Shown one piece after another: positions 37,779-48,178 of a stretch of DNA of 64,000 nucleotides; the stretch's first letter is position 1; every line of letters begins with the position of its first letter. The stretch spans positions 5,208,001 to 5,272,000 of the forward strand of contig NZ_CP107785.1 of assembly GCF_036345915.1 (NCBI RefSeq). The letters run 5' to 3'. The position numbers were made by a program, and so were the translations under genes. Source of the DNA: Nocardia sp. NBC_00565 (lineage in GTDB: Bacteria > Actinomycetota > Actinomycetes > Mycobacteriales > Mycobacteriaceae). The notes below the pieces were generated by a model, which was not told the origin of the DNA, searched no databases, and saw only the letters and a list, made by a program, of their open reading frames with translations.

Positions 37779-38228
37779 ATGAAATCAGTCACCAGTGTGT
37801 TTGCCCTACCCGCGACCGGTGTCATCGCCGCGGCGGCGCTGCTCACAGTCGCCGCCCCCGCGTCCGCCGCGTCCGGCGATAAGTTTCAGACCATCTACTC
37901 GCTCACCAACGGCGCGTGTATCGCGGTGGTCGACTCCTCGGTGCACGGCCCGGGATACCCGAGTTCGGCCTCGTTCACGGTCAATACCAATATCATCGGC
38001 GTCGGCGCCTGCGCCCTCGACGTGACGCTGCAGTGGCGCAACGTCGATACCGGCGAAACCGGATCGCGCACCGTCCATGCGACGGGTCCCGGCAACTGGA
38101 TCAGCGACCCCAAATCGTCCATTTTCCAACCGGGCTTCGGCACTTTCGAGAGCACCGTCACCGTCAACGGCGCGCATCTCGGTGAATCCGGCCAGGTCGA
38201 ATTCGCCGTGGAGCCCTATCAGGGGTGA
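37779..38228 (+). CDS. Secreted protein of unknown function (~12 kDa mature)
   Basis: A 149-residue exported protein from ATG 37779. A signal peptide covers residues 1-~31 (LPATGVIAAAALLTVAAP, cleavage near ASAAS). The mature part is beta-rich, with two Cys (GACIAVVDSS and VGACALDVTL) that could form a disulfide, and motifs such as GPGYPSSASF and GETGSRTVHATG that suggest an Ig-like or carbohydrate-binding fold. No known family is recognised. It is a monocistronic unit closed by a strong hairpin at 38235-38270. Confidence 0.72.
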   Translation: MKSVTSVFALPATGVIAAAALLTVAAPASAASGDKFQTIYSLTNGACIAVVDSSVHGPGYPSSASFTVNTNIIGVGACALDVTLQWRNVDTGETGSRTVHATGPGNWISDPKSSIFQPGFGTFESTVTVNGAHLGESGQVEFAVEPYQG

Positions 38229-38234
38229 TACGGC

Positions 38235-38270
38235 GAAGGGCCCGTTCACCGAATGGCGGACGGGCCCTTC
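38235..38270. terminator. Hairpin terminator after the secreted-protein gene
   Basis: Perfect 11-bp arms GAAGGGCCCGT and ACGGGCCCTTC enclose a 14-base loop, starting 7 bp after the stop codon. No U-run follows, as is usual in actinobacteria. Confidence 0.8.
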
Positions 38271-38284
38271 ACATCCCGGGAAAC

Positions 38285-38364
38285 CTACGCGGTTTCGGTG
38301 ATCGGCCGGTCGACCCAGCTCATCAGACCGCGCAGCTTGGCGCCGGTGACCTCGATCGGATGCT
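38285..38364 (-). pseudogene. Duplicated 3' end of ilvC (79-bp perfect copy)
   Basis: Bases 38286-38364 are identical to 41464-41542, the last 79 bases of ilvC, encoding ...[26 protein letters not shown] C-terminal residues on the minus strand. One base beyond the repeat gives a TAG stop here instead of the TAA of ilvC. At the other end, a shared GCT joins it directly to a copy of the thioesterase-upstream repeat. Nothing else of ilvC is present, so it is a relic, not a gene. Confidence 0.95.
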
Positions 38365-38397
38365 ACGGGCGAGTAGCCAGCCCCGCCGATGCGGCGG
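38362..38397. repeat. Dispersed ~37-bp repeat, copy 2
   Basis: Matches 37652-37688 imperfectly, including the palindrome-like CTACGGGCGAGTAG at 38363-38376. It lies exactly between the ilvC-end copy and the stop codon of alkB, so the junction is a composite of two sequences found elsewhere in the window. Confidence 0.75.
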
Positions 38398-39558
38398 TCA
38401 GCGCATGTATCCGGCGGAGCGAGGGGAGATGCGCTGACGTCTGGTTCGGGGTTTGGCGTTGACGAGGGTGATATCGCCGCCGTAGTGGGCCAGGACACGA
38501 CGGTCCATGACCGCGCGCCAGATCGGCGGGATGATGGCCAGCAGGATCATGCTGGCATAGCCAACAGGTAACTGTGGCGCCTCCTCAGTGCTGCGCAGGG
38601 TCTGGTAGCGGCGGCCGGGGTTCGCGTGGTGGTCGCTGTGGCGTTGTAGATGGAACAGGAATACGTTCGTGACCAGACGGTCACTATTCCAGCTGTCGCG
38701 CGGGGAGCAGCGCGCGTAGTGGCCATTGCGACCGCGCGGGCGGAGCAGTCCGTAGTGCTCGACGTAGTTCACCGTCTCGAGCAGCCCCGCGCCGATCAGC
38801 GCCTGTAGCGCCAGAAACGGGATCACCATAGGCCCGAAGAGGAGGATCAGCGTGCCGAACAGCGCGGCACTCATCGACCAGGCCTGCAGCAGATGATTGT
38901 CCCGGCTGAACCAGCGCTTTCCGCTGCGGGACAGTCGTTCACGCTCCAAAACGAGGGCCGAGCGGAAGCCGCCGATCATACTGCGCGGCAGGAACGCCCA
39001 CAGTGATTCGCCGAATCGGGCACTGGCCGGATCTTCCGGTGTCGCGACGCGCACGTGATGGCCGCGGTTGTGCTCGACGAAGAAGTGCCCGTAACCCGAT
39101 TGCGCCAGTGCGATTTTCGCCAGCCAGCGTTCGAGGTGCTCGACTCGATGGCCGAGTTCGTGGGCGGCGTTGATTCCGATGCCCGACACGAATCCGAGCG
39201 TCACGGCCAAACCCAGCTTGTCGGATATGCTCAATGCGGATCTGGACCAGAGAAAACCCGCGATGAGCAGGCCGATGAACTGTAGCGGCAGGAAAAGGTA
39301 AGTGCACCACCGGTAGTAGCGATCGTTGGACAAGGCCTCGTAGTCCTCGTCGCGCGGATTGCTCCCGTCATTGCCTATCGCCCAGTCCAGCAGCGGGATC
39401 ACCACGAGCACAATGATCGGACCGATCCACCAGAACATTTCCAGGCCCGTACGGGCCACCAGTTGTGAAGGAAACACCGAGCAAATCGGAGCGATCAACC
39501 CCAGTATCCACAGATACCGCTTGGGGTCGCGTCTTTCCGTACTCTCGAAGATCGACAT
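38398..39558 (-). CDS. alkB: Alkane 1-monooxygenase
   Basis: A 386-residue integral membrane non-haem di-iron hydroxylase from ATG 39558. All three histidine boxes are present: NAAHELGHRVEH (~134), EHNRGHHVRVATPEDPAS (~163-180) and LQRHSDHHANPGRRYQ (~305-320). Several hydrophobic segments precede and separate them (ILGLIAPICSVFPSQL, GPIIVLVVIPLLDWAI). It oxidises medium-chain alkanes, or terminal methyl groups of fatty compounds, using rubredoxin. The rubredoxin and TetR genes that usually follow alkB in Nocardia and Rhodococcus are absent; the gene ends directly at repeat sequences. It is followed, upstream on the same strand, by a lipase gene. Confidence 0.93.
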   Translation of the reverse strand: MSIFESTERRDPKRYLWILGLIAPICSVFPSQLVARTGLEMFWWIGPIIVLVVIPLLDWAIGNDGSNPRDEDYEALSNDRYYRWCTYLFLPLQFIGLLIAGFLWSRSALSISDKLGLAVTLGFVSGIGINAAHELGHRVEHLERWLAKIALAQSGYGHFFVEHNRGHHVRVATPEDPASARFGESLWAFLPRSMIGGFRSALVLERERLSRSGKRWFSRDNHLLQAWSMSAALFGTLILLFGPMVIPFLALQALIGAGLLETVNYVEHYGLLRPRGRNGHYARCSPRDSWNSDRLVTNVFLFHLQRHSDHHANPGRRYQTLRSTEEAPQLPVGYASMILLAIIPPIWRAVMDRRVLAHYGGDITLVNAKPRTRRQRISPRSAGYMR

Positions 39559-39842
39559 AGGCGCCTCGGCATCCAACAGATCAACATAGATAGAGAGTGG
39601 CCGCCGAAATCCGTTGCGGTAGAACTGTCGCTCCAGAATAGCTATGTCTGCGCCGCCAGGCGGCGATCTTTCGAAATCTCTTTCTGACCTGGCGGATTTC
39701 CTTGGCCGAGGAGTGAATCCAGCCGCGCCCAGGGGGTGCTGCGGCCCGGAGATCGAATCCAATACTCGATCAGTGTGCCCGGCGGCGGGTTTCGGCCCTG
39801 GGACCGGCCCGCCGCCGGGCATTACGCACCGAAATCGCAGTT

Positions 39843-41150
39843 CTACGGCAGCGCGGCGCAGTTGGACGGTGCGGGCATGCCCGCAAGCCGATCGGTCAAC
39901 CATTGCTGCGAGGCCGCCAGTGACGGGAAGAACGCCATCACGTGGGTGCCCACGAGTCCGGATACGGGGGGAATTTCGGCGTTCGATTCCAGCTGAACGG
40001 GCACGCCGCTACCACACCAACCGGCGGCCATTTCACGCACCGGCACAAATGGCGCTCCCTCGTCGTTCGTGGCCGAGGCGGCAAGTACCGGCACGGCCGG
40101 GGTGAGTGTGCCGATACGCTGCTCGGCGAACGCCGATTTCAACGCCGGGGACCGATCGATAACGGCGGTGAGCGGTTCTCCGCTGGTGGTCCACTCGGAC
40201 GTAAGCCGATGCTGCTGGGCAAGTCCGGACGGGACCGCGCATTTGCCCTGGGCTTCGCCCAAGATCGCCTTGCCGATGTCGTTGAGTTCGGCGTCGAGCA
40301 CCGGGCGGGTTTCCGGGTAGTCGGCGGCAATGCCGTTGAGTATCCAGGCGAATGCCGGTGCGATATCGGCGCGGCCGTCGTTGTATCCGATGAAGTATTC
40401 GTCGTCCACCACCGGCCCACCGACGTAGGCGCCGCGCACATTCACCTCGGGGGCGTAGCTCGATTGCAGTTCGGCCGCACCGGCGGAGGCCATACCGCCC
40501 TGCGAATACCCGTAGAGAATGACCGGCGTGCCGGGGTTGAGGCCGGTGCCGGGCAACTGCAGCGCAGCGCGCGCGGAGTCCAGTACCGCGTGCGCTTGCG
40601 CTTTCCGGTTGAGATAGTCATGCACATCGGGCGTACCGAGGCCGTGGTAGTCGGTCACCACTACCGCTATACCGCGGCTGAGCAGCGAACTGATTGCCAC
40701 CAGATCGTATTCGAAGATTATGTCCAACGGAGGCTGGACCTGGACGACCTGCGACATCAACTTCGAGGGCGCACATTGATCGCCCTGTCCCTTGGTACCG
40801 CCCGCGTACGCGACCAGCGGCCGCTCGCCCGGGCCGGTCCACTGCACGTTCGGCTGCAGATACGTGCCTACCACCGCCGTAGGCGCATCGTGAGTATCGC
40901 TGCTGACGTACATGAGGCGCGTCGCCGCGGCGGGGACCATTCCCATTGCCACCTGCGCCGGTTCGGCGCGAACTATGGTGCCCCGCCCATCCGGAAGCGA
41001 TGGCGGTGGAAGGTAGAAATCACCGGCCTCCGCGACCGATTTCTCCCCGGCCGGTTGCGTCCATGCGTGTGGTGCGGCGATCGTCCCGCCGACGACCACA
41101 ATGAGGGTTCCCGTCAAAGCTGCGGCCAATCCAAATATCCGGATGCGCAC
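39843..41150 (-). CDS. Secreted lipase (LIP family)
   Basis: A 435-residue secretory lipase of the fungal/actinobacterial LIP family (alpha/beta hydrolase). The start is taken as GTG 41150, with AGGAAGGA nine bases upstream; ATG 41186 would only add 12 polar residues before the signal peptide IFGLAAALTGTLIVVVGG. The nucleophile elbow is ILYGYSQGGMASAGAAELQS (Ser at ~218). Asp and His partners probably lie in ASATNDEGAPFVP and VGTHVMAFFP. It hydrolyses extracellular acylglycerols. Its neighbour alkB and the nearby thioesterase suggest a lipid/alkane-use block. It lies between the two 79-bp ilvC-end copies. Confidence 0.88.
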   Translation of the reverse strand: MRIRIFGLAAALTGTLIVVVGGTIAAPHAWTQPAGEKSVAEAGDFYLPPPSLPDGRGTIVRAEPAQVAMGMVPAAATRLMYVSSDTHDAPTAVVGTYLQPNVQWTGPGERPLVAYAGGTKGQGDQCAPSKLMSQVVQVQPPLDIIFEYDLVAISSLLSRGIAVVVTDYHGLGTPDVHDYLNRKAQAHAVLDSARAALQLPGTGLNPGTPVILYGYSQGGMASAGAAELQSSYAPEVNVRGAYVGGPVVDDEYFIGYNDGRADIAPAFAWILNGIAADYPETRPVLDAELNDIGKAILGEAQGKCAVPSGLAQQHRLTSEWTTSGEPLTAVIDRSPALKSAFAEQRIGTLTPAVPVLAASATNDEGAPFVPVREMAAGWCGSGVPVQLESNAEIPPVSGLVGTHVMAFFPSLAASQQWLTDRLAGMPAPSNCAALP

Positions 41151-41408
41151 GATTTCCGATCCTTCCTGCGATTTGGGAGTACCCATGCAACTAGAATCGG
41201 ATACAGACGGTATCTCCAGAAGTATCGGTTTTCCGCGAATCCCGACCAGAAACGCCGATCCGGAACGGCCTCGAACCCCGCAAACACAGAGGTCCACTAT
41301 GGCGTTGGTTCGAGACTCCTCGATCACGATCTCCGGTCGAGGCTGATTTTGCTCAGGTACGCGGCAGCGGCAAATGCGCGACTGCGGCATGGCCGACCCG
41401 CCGAAACA

Positions 41409-41448
41409 ACAGTGGCCCATCCCCAAGCAAATCGGGATGGGCCACTGT
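41409..41448. terminator. Terminator hairpin after ilvC
   Basis: Perfect 15-bp arms ACAGTGGCCCATCCC and GGGATGGGCCACTGT surround a 10-base loop, 15 bp beyond the ilvC stop on the minus strand. It ends the ilvBNC operon and may act on the opposite strand too. Confidence 0.85.
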
Positions 41449-41462
41449 GGTGTTCGCGCGTA

Positions 41463-42503
<1,041 letters not shown>

Positions 42504-42524
42504 TTAGGCTTGGAAGTTGTTCGG

Positions 42525-43028
42525 TTAGCGCGTAGCCGTGATCGACTTGGGGCCACGTCCCACGGCCACCACACCGGACTGCACGATCTCCCGGATGCCA
42601 TACGGCTCGAGCATCCGCAGCAGCGCGTCGAGCTTGGACCGGGTTCCGGTCGCCTCGACGGTGAGCGCGTCCGGCGAAACGTCGATCACCTTCGCCCGGA
42701 AGAGCGTAACCGCCTCGATGACCTGGGTCCGCACGCTGGCGTCGGCACGCACCTTCACCAGGATCAGTTCGCGGGCGACCGAGGAGTCGGCGTCCTGCTC
42801 CACGATCTTGATGACATTGACCAGCTTGTTGAGCTGCTTGGTGACCTGCTCGAGCGGCAGGTCCTCGACCGTGACGACGATGGTCATGCGCGAGATCTCG
42901 GGGAGCTCGGTGCCGCCGACCGCCAGCGACTCGATATTGAAGCCACGGCGGGAGAACAGCGCCGCGACCCGAGCTAGCACGCCCGGCTTGTCCTCGACGA
43001 GCACACTCAAGGTGTGTGTCGTACTCAT
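42525..43028 (-). CDS. ilvN: Acetolactate synthase small (regulatory) subunit
   Basis: A 167-residue regulatory subunit. The N-terminal ACT domain opens [20 protein letters not shown] and continues [14 protein letters not shown]; the C-terminal ALS_ss_C domain holds [19 protein letters not shown]. It gives valine feedback inhibition and full activity to the IlvB catalytic subunit. It starts at ATG 43028, overlapping the ilvB stop (ATGA), so the two subunits are translated together. Length and motifs are normal for the family. Confidence 0.97.
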   Translation of the reverse strand: MSTTHTLSVLVEDKPGVLARVAALFSRRGFNIESLAVGGTELPEISRMTIVVTVEDLPLEQVTKQLNKLVNVIKIVEQDADSSVARELILVKVRADASVRTQVIEAVTLFRAKVIDVSPDALTVEATGTRSKLDALLRMLEPYGIREIVQSGVVAVGRGPKSITATR

Positions 43029-44947
43029 TCCTGAGACCCCTTGTTCTTATCGTGCAACATCGCCTCATGGATGACGGCGGGCTCGGAAGCCTGCTCGTCC
43101 TCGTCGAAGAGCGGGCGGATGCCGCGAGCGGCCATGATCTCGTCGTTACCGGTGCCCGCGGCGACCATCGGCCACACCTGGGCGTCCTTGCCGACGATGA
43201 AGTCGATCACCACGGGACGGTCGTTGATGGACTGGGCCTCCCGGATCGCGGCCTCCACGTCCTCTTCGCGCTCGACTCGAATGCCGTGGCAGCCCAGGGC
43301 GTCGGCGAGTTTGACGAAGTCGGGGATGCGCAGGGTGTGCGTGCCGAGATCGGTGTTGGAGTAGCGCTCCTCGTAGAACAGGGTCTGCCATTGGCGGACC
43401 ATGCCGAGATTGCCGTTGTTGATCAGCGCGACCTTGATCGGCACACCCTCGACGGCGCAGGTGGCCAACTCCTGGTTGGTCATCTGGAAGCAGCCGTCAC
43501 CGTCGACCGCCCACACCTCTTTGTCCGGCATGCCCATCTTTGCGCCCATGGCGGCGGGCACGGCGTAGCCCATGGTGCCGAGACCACCGGAATTCAGCCA
43601 GGTGCGCGGCTTTTCGTACTTGATGAACTGCGCGGCCCACATCTGGTGCTGACCGACGCCCGCGCAGTAGATCGCGTCGGGTCCGGCCAGCCGGCCCAGT
43701 GCATCGATGACGAATTCGGGCGAGAGCGAGCCGTCGCTGGGGGTGGTCCAGCCGAGCGGGTAGTTCTTGCGGATGCCGTCGAGGTAGTTCCACCAGGCGG
43801 TGAGGTCCAGCTTCGGTGTGCCTGCGGGATCGGCCTTGAGCGTTTCGATCAGCTCGACGATCACCTCGCGGCAGTCGCCCACGATCGGGACGTCGGCGTG
43901 CCGGTTCTTGCCGATCTCGGCCGGGTCGATATCGGCGTGGATGATCTTGGCGTCGGGCGCGAAGGAGTCCAGCTGACCGGTGACGCGATCATCGAAGCGC
44001 GCGCCGAGGGTGATCAGCAGATCGGACTTCTGCAGCGCCGCGACCGCGCCGACGGTGCCGTGCATGCCGGGCATGCCCATGTTCAGCTGGTGGCTGTCGG
44101 GGAACGCGCCGCGCGCCATCAGGGTGGTGACCACCGGGATGCCGGTCAGCTCGGCCAGTTCCAGCAGCTGCGGCGAGGCGTCGGCCTTGATCACACCGCC
44201 GCCGACGTAGAGCACCGGCTGCTTGGCCTCTTGGATCATCCGGGCGGCCTCGCGCACCTGCTTACCGTGCGGCTTGGTGACCGGACGGTAGCCGGGCAGC
44301 CGCATCTCCGGCGGCCAGCTGAAGGTGGTCTGCGCCTGCAGCACGTCCTTCGGGATATCGACCAGCACCGCGCCCGGACGACCGGAAGCGGCCAGGTAGA
44401 ACGCCTCGGCGATGATGCGCGGGATGTCGATGCCCTCGGTGATGAGGAAGTTGTGCTTGGTGATCGGCATGGTGATGCCGGAGATATCGGCTTCCTGGAA
44501 TGCGTCGGTACCGATCAGGCCGCGCCCGACCTGGCCGGTGATGGCGACGATCGGGACCGAGTCCATCTGCGCGTCGGCGATCGGGGTGACCAGATTGGTC
44601 GCGCCGGGACCGGAGGTGGCCATGCAGACGCCGACCTTGCCGGTGGCCTGGGCGTAGCCGGTGGCCGCGTGACCCGCGCCCTGCTCGTGCCGGACCAGGA
44701 CGTGGCGAACCTTGGTGGAATCGAACAGCGGATCGTAGACCGGGAGAATCGCGCCGCCCGGAATACCGAAGACCGTATCGACGCCGAGCTCTTCGAGCGA
44801 GCGGACGACGGACTGCGCGCCGGTGACCCGCTCGGGCGGGACCTGGCGGCGGTTCGCCGCGTTCATCGGAGTGCCAGCGGGCGGCTGGTTGGCCGCAGGC
44901 GCCGGCCTACGGGCCGAAGGCCCTGGCCGGGCGGTAGGTGCGCTCAC
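43025..44947 (-). CDS. ilvB: Acetolactate synthase large (catalytic) subunit
   Basis: A 640-residue ThDP-dependent AHAS catalytic subunit. After a ~40-residue Pro/Ala-rich leader ([20 protein letters not shown]) comes the PYR domain with the catalytic Glu in [20 protein letters not shown], the FAD-linked middle domain and the ThDP-binding motif [20 protein letters not shown]. It condenses pyruvate with pyruvate or 2-oxobutyrate, the first step to valine, leucine and isoleucine. The start is GTG 44947 with AGGAACC upstream; a longer frame would cross the leader region. Expression is probably controlled by the attenuator and leader peptide at 45046-45174. Confidence 0.97.
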   Translation of the reverse strand: MSAPTARPGPSARRPAPAANQPPAGTPMNAANRRQVPPERVTGAQSVVRSLEELGVDTVFGIPGGAILPVYDPLFDSTKVRHVLVRHEQGAGHAATGYAQATGKVGVCMATSGPGATNLVTPIADAQMDSVPIVAITGQVGRGLIGTDAFQEADISGITMPITKHNFLITEGIDIPRIIAEAFYLAASGRPGAVLVDIPKDVLQAQTTFSWPPEMRLPGYRPVTKPHGKQVREAARMIQEAKQPVLYVGGGVIKADASPQLLELAELTGIPVVTTLMARGAFPDSHQLNMGMPGMHGTVGAVAALQKSDLLITLGARFDDRVTGQLDSFAPDAKIIHADIDPAEIGKNRHADVPIVGDCREVIVELIETLKADPAGTPKLDLTAWWNYLDGIRKNYPLGWTTPSDGSLSPEFVIDALGRLAGPDAIYCAGVGQHQMWAAQFIKYEKPRTWLNSGGLGTMGYAVPAAMGAKMGMPDKEVWAVDGDGCFQMTNQELATCAVEGVPIKVALINNGNLGMVRQWQTLFYEERYSNTDLGTHTLRIPDFVKLADALGCHGIRVEREEDVEAAIREAQSINDRPVVIDFIVGKDAQVWPMVAAGTGNDEIMAARGIRPLFDEDEQASEPAVIHEAMLHDKNKGSQE

Positions 44948-45045
44948 CGTCTTGGTTCCTAACTGCTTGTTGTTCTGACCCCGGACAACACTGCTGTGCA
45001 CGCGGTGCCTTGCGAGCGCCACCTGCGCGGACAATGTCCGAACAC

Positions 45046-45080
45046 AAAAAAGCCCCCGACAGCCGTGGCTGTTCGAGGGT
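45046..45080 (-). terminator. ilvBNC attenuator terminator
   Basis: On the minus strand a GC-rich stem (ACAGCC/GGCTGT inner arms extended by CCCTCG against CGGGGG) is followed by six T, about 100 bp before the ilvB start and about 50 bp after the leader peptide stop. This is an intrinsic terminator in the transcript leader, as expected for transcription attenuation. Confidence 0.85.
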
Positions 45081-45126
45081 GGCGCGTCGCAACGCGAGCT
45101 GACGTATTCGACTCAGGTAGTCAGGC

Positions 45127-45174
45127 TCAACGCTGGACGCGCCGGCCGATTACGAGCAACTCGTTTCGATTCAC
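45127..45174 (-). CDS. ilvBNC leader peptide (attenuation)
   Basis: A 15-codon frame starting at GTG 45174 reads MNRNELLVIGRRVQR. The consecutive Leu-Leu-Val-Ile codons are the three branched-chain amino acids made by the operon. Ribosome stalling there when charged tRNAs run short would favour an antiterminator over the hairpin at 45046-45080, as known for ilvBNC in Corynebacterium glutamicum and ilv operons of enterics. The predicted promoter places the transcript start at or next to the GTG, so the leader is probably read from a leaderless mRNA. Confidence 0.8.
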   Translation of the reverse strand: MNRNELLVIGRRVQR

Positions 45175-45181
45175 GCGCTCG

Positions 45182-45211
45182 ACGGTATGTGTGCGCGAGT
45201 CGATCAGTCAA
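45182..45211 (-). promoter_or_regulatory. Predicted ilvBNC promoter
   Basis: On the minus strand, TTGACT (45211-45206) and TACCGT (45187-45182) are separated by 18 bp. The expected start point is about seven bases on, at the leader-peptide GTG (45174). The -35 match is good; the -10 is weak, as common in actinobacteria. Confidence 0.55.
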
Positions 45212-45277
45212 ACAGGTCTCATTATGTGAGACAGAGCGGGTGCTCGAGTCCGTTCACCATGATGCGAGGATGGTGGT

Positions 45278-45856
45278 GTGTCATCACCGCATCAGTCCGT
45301 GCCACCGGCTAAATCGTCCCACACGCCCGAGTCGGGATCGGCGACGGGTAGCGCGCCGGAAGCGTCCGAGCCGAAGCAGACGGCGCAGGTCATCCGTATT
45401 ACCCAGATGGCCTACCTCGGTGTGCTCGTCTTGCTGTTCTGCGTCTTCTTCGCCTTCGTCGGCTGGCCGATCGCGCTGTGGTGGCTGCTACTGATCCCGG
45501 TCGCGGCGGCGGTGTGGATCGCGCGCACGCGCACCACGGTGTCCGAGGACGGGCTCGAGCTGCGCACGGTTTTCGGCTCGCGACATCTCGATTGGGCGCA
45601 GATCGCGGGGGTCAGTATTCCCAAGCGCGGGTTCGTGCGGGCGCGGCTCACCGATGACACCGAGGTGAAACTGCCCGCGGTCAGCTATGACCGGCTGCGC
45701 GATCTGATCCGCGCGGCGAACGGCCGGATTCCGGACCTGTTCGCGGCGGAGGCCGCGGCGCGCGAGGCGGAGTACGAGGCGCGCGAGGCCGAGGCGAAGA
45801 AGAGCGAGACCGAGGCACCTGCCGCCGAGACCGAGGCACAAGACTCCGATTCGTAG
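45278..45856 (+). CDS. PH-domain membrane protein (CFP-6-like)
   Basis: A 192-residue protein from GTG 45278 (GAGGATGG upstream). Residues ~40-82 hold two adjacent membrane segments (YLGVLVLLFCVFFAFVGW, ALWWLLLIPVAAAVWIA). Residues ~83-145 form a bacterial PH-like domain (VSEDGLELRTVFGSRHLDW, VSIPKRGFVRARL). The tail is a Glu/Ala-rich, likely coiled-coil or disordered segment (EAEYEAREAEAKK). It corresponds in position and type to M. tuberculosis Rv3004 (cfp6), which lies divergent from ilvB1. The function is unknown. Confidence 0.82.
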   Translation: MSSPHQSVPPAKSSHTPESGSATGSAPEASEPKQTAQVIRITQMAYLGVLVLLFCVFFAFVGWPIALWWLLLIPVAAAVWIARTRTTVSEDGLELRTVFGSRHLDWAQIAGVSIPKRGFVRARLTDDTEVKLPAVSYDRLRDLIRAANGRIPDLFAAEAAAREAEYEAREAEAKKSETEAPAAETEAQDSDS

Positions 45857-46209
45857 CGGTTACCAGCGGCGGGGATACGCGGCCGCCGCCGGTACGCTCG
45901 CTGACGGATGCGCGATCCGGTGAGCGCGTCGCACGGACAATCCCCGTCCCCCGCTCACCGGACCTGTGAATACCGACGGTGCCGGAACCGACACGACCGA
46001 TGACACCGTCCGCGCCGACGAGCACCCTCGCGGCGACATCATCCCGAACACGGACCGACAGCGATAACGCACCGTCGACGGCCAGCGGCCGCACGTCGTC
46101 CCGCGCACCCGCGGGAGTAACGTGGGTGGCCGTCGATTTCGCCCGGTGCCGCCGGGCGAGATCTGCGTAGTCGCACATCAGCCTCCCGCGACCTCCCGAG
46201 GATCCACAC
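45857..46209. other. Intergenic region upstream of ilvD
   Basis: A 353-bp stretch that must contain the ilvD promoter. The minus strand is open across it (about 100 codons from 46180 toward the PH gene) with moderate third-position GC, but without recognisable domain features, and the frame continues into the PH gene antisense. No hairpin or leader peptide like that of ilvB was found. Confidence 0.4.
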
Positions 46210-48051
46210 ATGCCACCGCTTCGCTCACGCACCACCACCATCGGCCGCAATGCCGCGGGCGCTCGCGCGCTCTGGCGCGCCACCGGTATGACCGACTCCG
46301 ACTTCGGTAAGCCGATCGTCGCCATCGCGAACTCCTACACCCAGTTCGTGCCGGGCCACGTACATCTGAAGAACGTCGGCGAGATCGTCGCCGACGCGGT
46401 GCGCGCCGCGGGTGGCGTACCACGGGAGTTCCACACCATCGCGGTCGATGACGGTATCGCGATGGGCCACGGCGGCATGCTCTATTCGCTGCCCTCGCGC
46501 GAGATCATCGCCGATTCGGTCGAGTACATGGCGAACGCGCACACCGCCGACGCGCTGGTGTGCATCTCCAACTGCGACAAGATCACTCCCGGCATGCTCA
46601 ATGCCGCTATGCGCCTGAACATTCCGGCCGTCTTCGTCTCCGGCGGGCCGATGGAGGCCGGGAAGGCCGTGGTCGTCGGCGGTGTCGCACAGGCACCGAC
46701 CGATCTGATCACCGCGATCGCGGCCAGCGCCAATATGAATGTCAGCGAGGACGGGCTGTCCGAGGTCGAGCGCAGCGCCTGCCCGACCTGCGGCTCCTGC
46801 TCGGGCATGTTCACCGCGAATTCGATGAACTGCCTCACCGAGGCGCTGGGACTCGCACTGCCCGGCAACGGGTCGACGCTGGCCACGCATCAGGCCCGCC
46901 ACGCGCTGTTCGAGCGGGCGGGCACGGTGATCGTCGATATCGCCAACCGCTGGTACCGCGAGGACGACGACTCGGTGCTGCCCCGGAATGTGGCCGATGC
47001 CAAGGCCTTCCGCAACGCGATGGCACTGGATGTGGCGATGGGCGGCTCCACCAATACGGTGCTGCACACCCTGGCCGCCGCGCAGGAGGGTGAGATCGAC
47101 TTCGATCTGGAGACGATCGATGAGATCAGCCGCCTGGTGCCGTGCCTGTCCAAGGTATCGCCCAACTCCGATTACCACATGGAGGACGTGCACCGCGCCG
47201 GTGGCATCCCGGCCATCCTCGGCGAGCTGCGCCGCGCCGGTCTGCTGGAGACCGACGTGACCACGGTGCACACCAAGAGCTTCGACGAATGGCTCGACAA
47301 CTGGGATATCCGCTCCGGCAAGGCATCCGAGGAAGCGCTCGAACTGTTCCACGCCGCGCCGGGCGGTGTGCGTACCACCGAGCCGTTCTCCACGGACAAC
47401 CGCTGGTCGTCGCTGGACACCGACGCCGAGGGCGGCTGCATCCGCGACAAGGCGCACGCCTACACCGTCGAGGGTGGCTTGGTTGTGTTGCGCGGCAATA
47501 TCGCTCCCGACGGCGCGATCCTCAAGACCGCGGGCATCGACGAGGAGCTGTTCTCCTTCCAGGGGCCGGCCGTGGTGGTCGAATCCCAAGAGGCGGCGGT
47601 CTCGGCGATCCTCGGTAAGCAGATCAAACCGGGCGATGTGATCGTGGTCCGTTACGAGGGCCCCAAGGGCGGTCCCGGGATGCAGGAGATGTTGCACCCC
47701 ACCGCATTTCTGAAGGGCGCGGGCCTCGGCAAGGAGTGCGCGCTGATCACCGACGGCCGGTTCTCCGGCGGCACCTCGGGTCTGTCGATCGGGCACATGT
47801 CCCCCGAGGCGGCCGCGGGCGGCGCCGTCGGCCTGATCGAGAACGGCGATCAGGTCCGCATCGACGTCAAGACCCGCACCCTCGAGGTGCTGGTAGACGA
47901 TGCGATCCTGGCTGAGCGGCGCGCGAAAATGGATGCCTCCGAACGCCCTTGGCAGCCGGTCGACCGCATCCGCCCGGTCACCACGGCCCTCCGCGCCTAC
48001 GCCGCATTGGCCACTTCGGCCGATAAGGGCGCGGTTCGCCAGGTGCCCTGA
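46210..48051 (+). CDS. ilvD: Dihydroxy-acid dehydratase
   Basis: A 613-residue Fe-S dehydratase of the IlvD/Edd family. It starts [20 protein letters not shown], characteristic of the enterobacterial-length class. Cluster cysteines are in CISNCDK (about residues 119-125) and [11 protein letters not shown] (about 193-203). Other motifs are [14 protein letters not shown] and, near the C-terminus, [18 protein letters not shown]. It makes 2-oxoisovalerate and 2-oxo-3-methylvalerate, the step after IlvC. It faces away from ilvBNC behind the PH-domain gene, so pathway genes for three successive steps sit within 7 kb, although M. tuberculosis keeps ilvD elsewhere. Confidence 0.96.
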   Translation: MPPLRSRTTTIGRNAAGARALWRATGMTDSDFGKPIVAIANSYTQFVPGHVHLKNVGEIVADAVRAAGGVPREFHTIAVDDGIAMGHGGMLYSLPSREIIADSVEYMANAHTADALVCISNCDKITPGMLNAAMRLNIPAVFVSGGPMEAGKAVVVGGVAQAPTDLITAIAASANMNVSEDGLSEVERSACPTCGSCSGMFTANSMNCLTEALGLALPGNGSTLATHQARHALFERAGTVIVDIANRWYREDDDSVLPRNVADAKAFRNAMALDVAMGGSTNTVLHTLAAAQEGEIDFDLETIDEISRLVPCLSKVSPNSDYHMEDVHRAGGIPAILGELRRAGLLETDVTTVHTKSFDEWLDNWDIRSGKASEEALELFHAAPGGVRTTEPFSTDNRWSSLDTDAEGGCIRDKAHAYTVEGGLVVLRGNIAPDGAILKTAGIDEELFSFQGPAVVVESQEAAVSAILGKQIKPGDVIVVRYEGPKGGPGMQEMLHPTAFLKGAGLGKECALITDGRFSGGTSGLSIGHMSPEAAAGGAVGLIENGDQVRIDVKTRTLEVLVDDAILAERRAKMDASERPWQPVDRIRPVTTALRAYAALATSADKGAVRQVP

Positions 48052-48065
48052 TCCGGTTCTGACGA

Positions 48066-48105
48066 CAAGCGGCGTCCCATCTCGTTCGAGGTGGGACGCC
48101 GCTTG
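48066..48105. terminator. Terminator hairpin after ilvD
   Basis: Perfect 14-bp arms CAAGCGGCGTCCCA and TGGGACGCCGCTTG around a 12-base loop, 14 bp after the ilvD stop. Confidence 0.85.
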
Positions 48106-48129
48106 AAGTCCGAGCGCCATGAGACGAGC

Positions 48130-48158
48130 GGTGCCCCTCACCGTGGGCGAGGGGCACC
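48130..48158. terminator. Terminator hairpin after the DoxX gene
   Basis: Perfect 10-bp arms GGTGCCCCTC and GAGGGGCACC with a nine-base loop, 20 bp beyond the stop of the minus-strand DoxX gene. Together with 48066-48105 it separates the convergent ilvD and DoxX units. Confidence 0.75.
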
Positions 48159-48178
48159 AATTGCGTTGTGCGGCAAGG

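Noticed and set aside
43016..44962. Long plus-strand open frame opposite ilvB (and similar ones opposite ilvC, ilvD, gatB, pfkA, vanA)
   Set aside because: These are antisense shadows caused by high third-position GC; products are low-complexity, without domains, and the minus-strand genes are certain.
45857..46180. Minus-strand frame opposite the ilvD promoter region
   Set aside because: It runs on into the PH-domain gene antisense and shows no domain; moderate codon bias alone is not enough.
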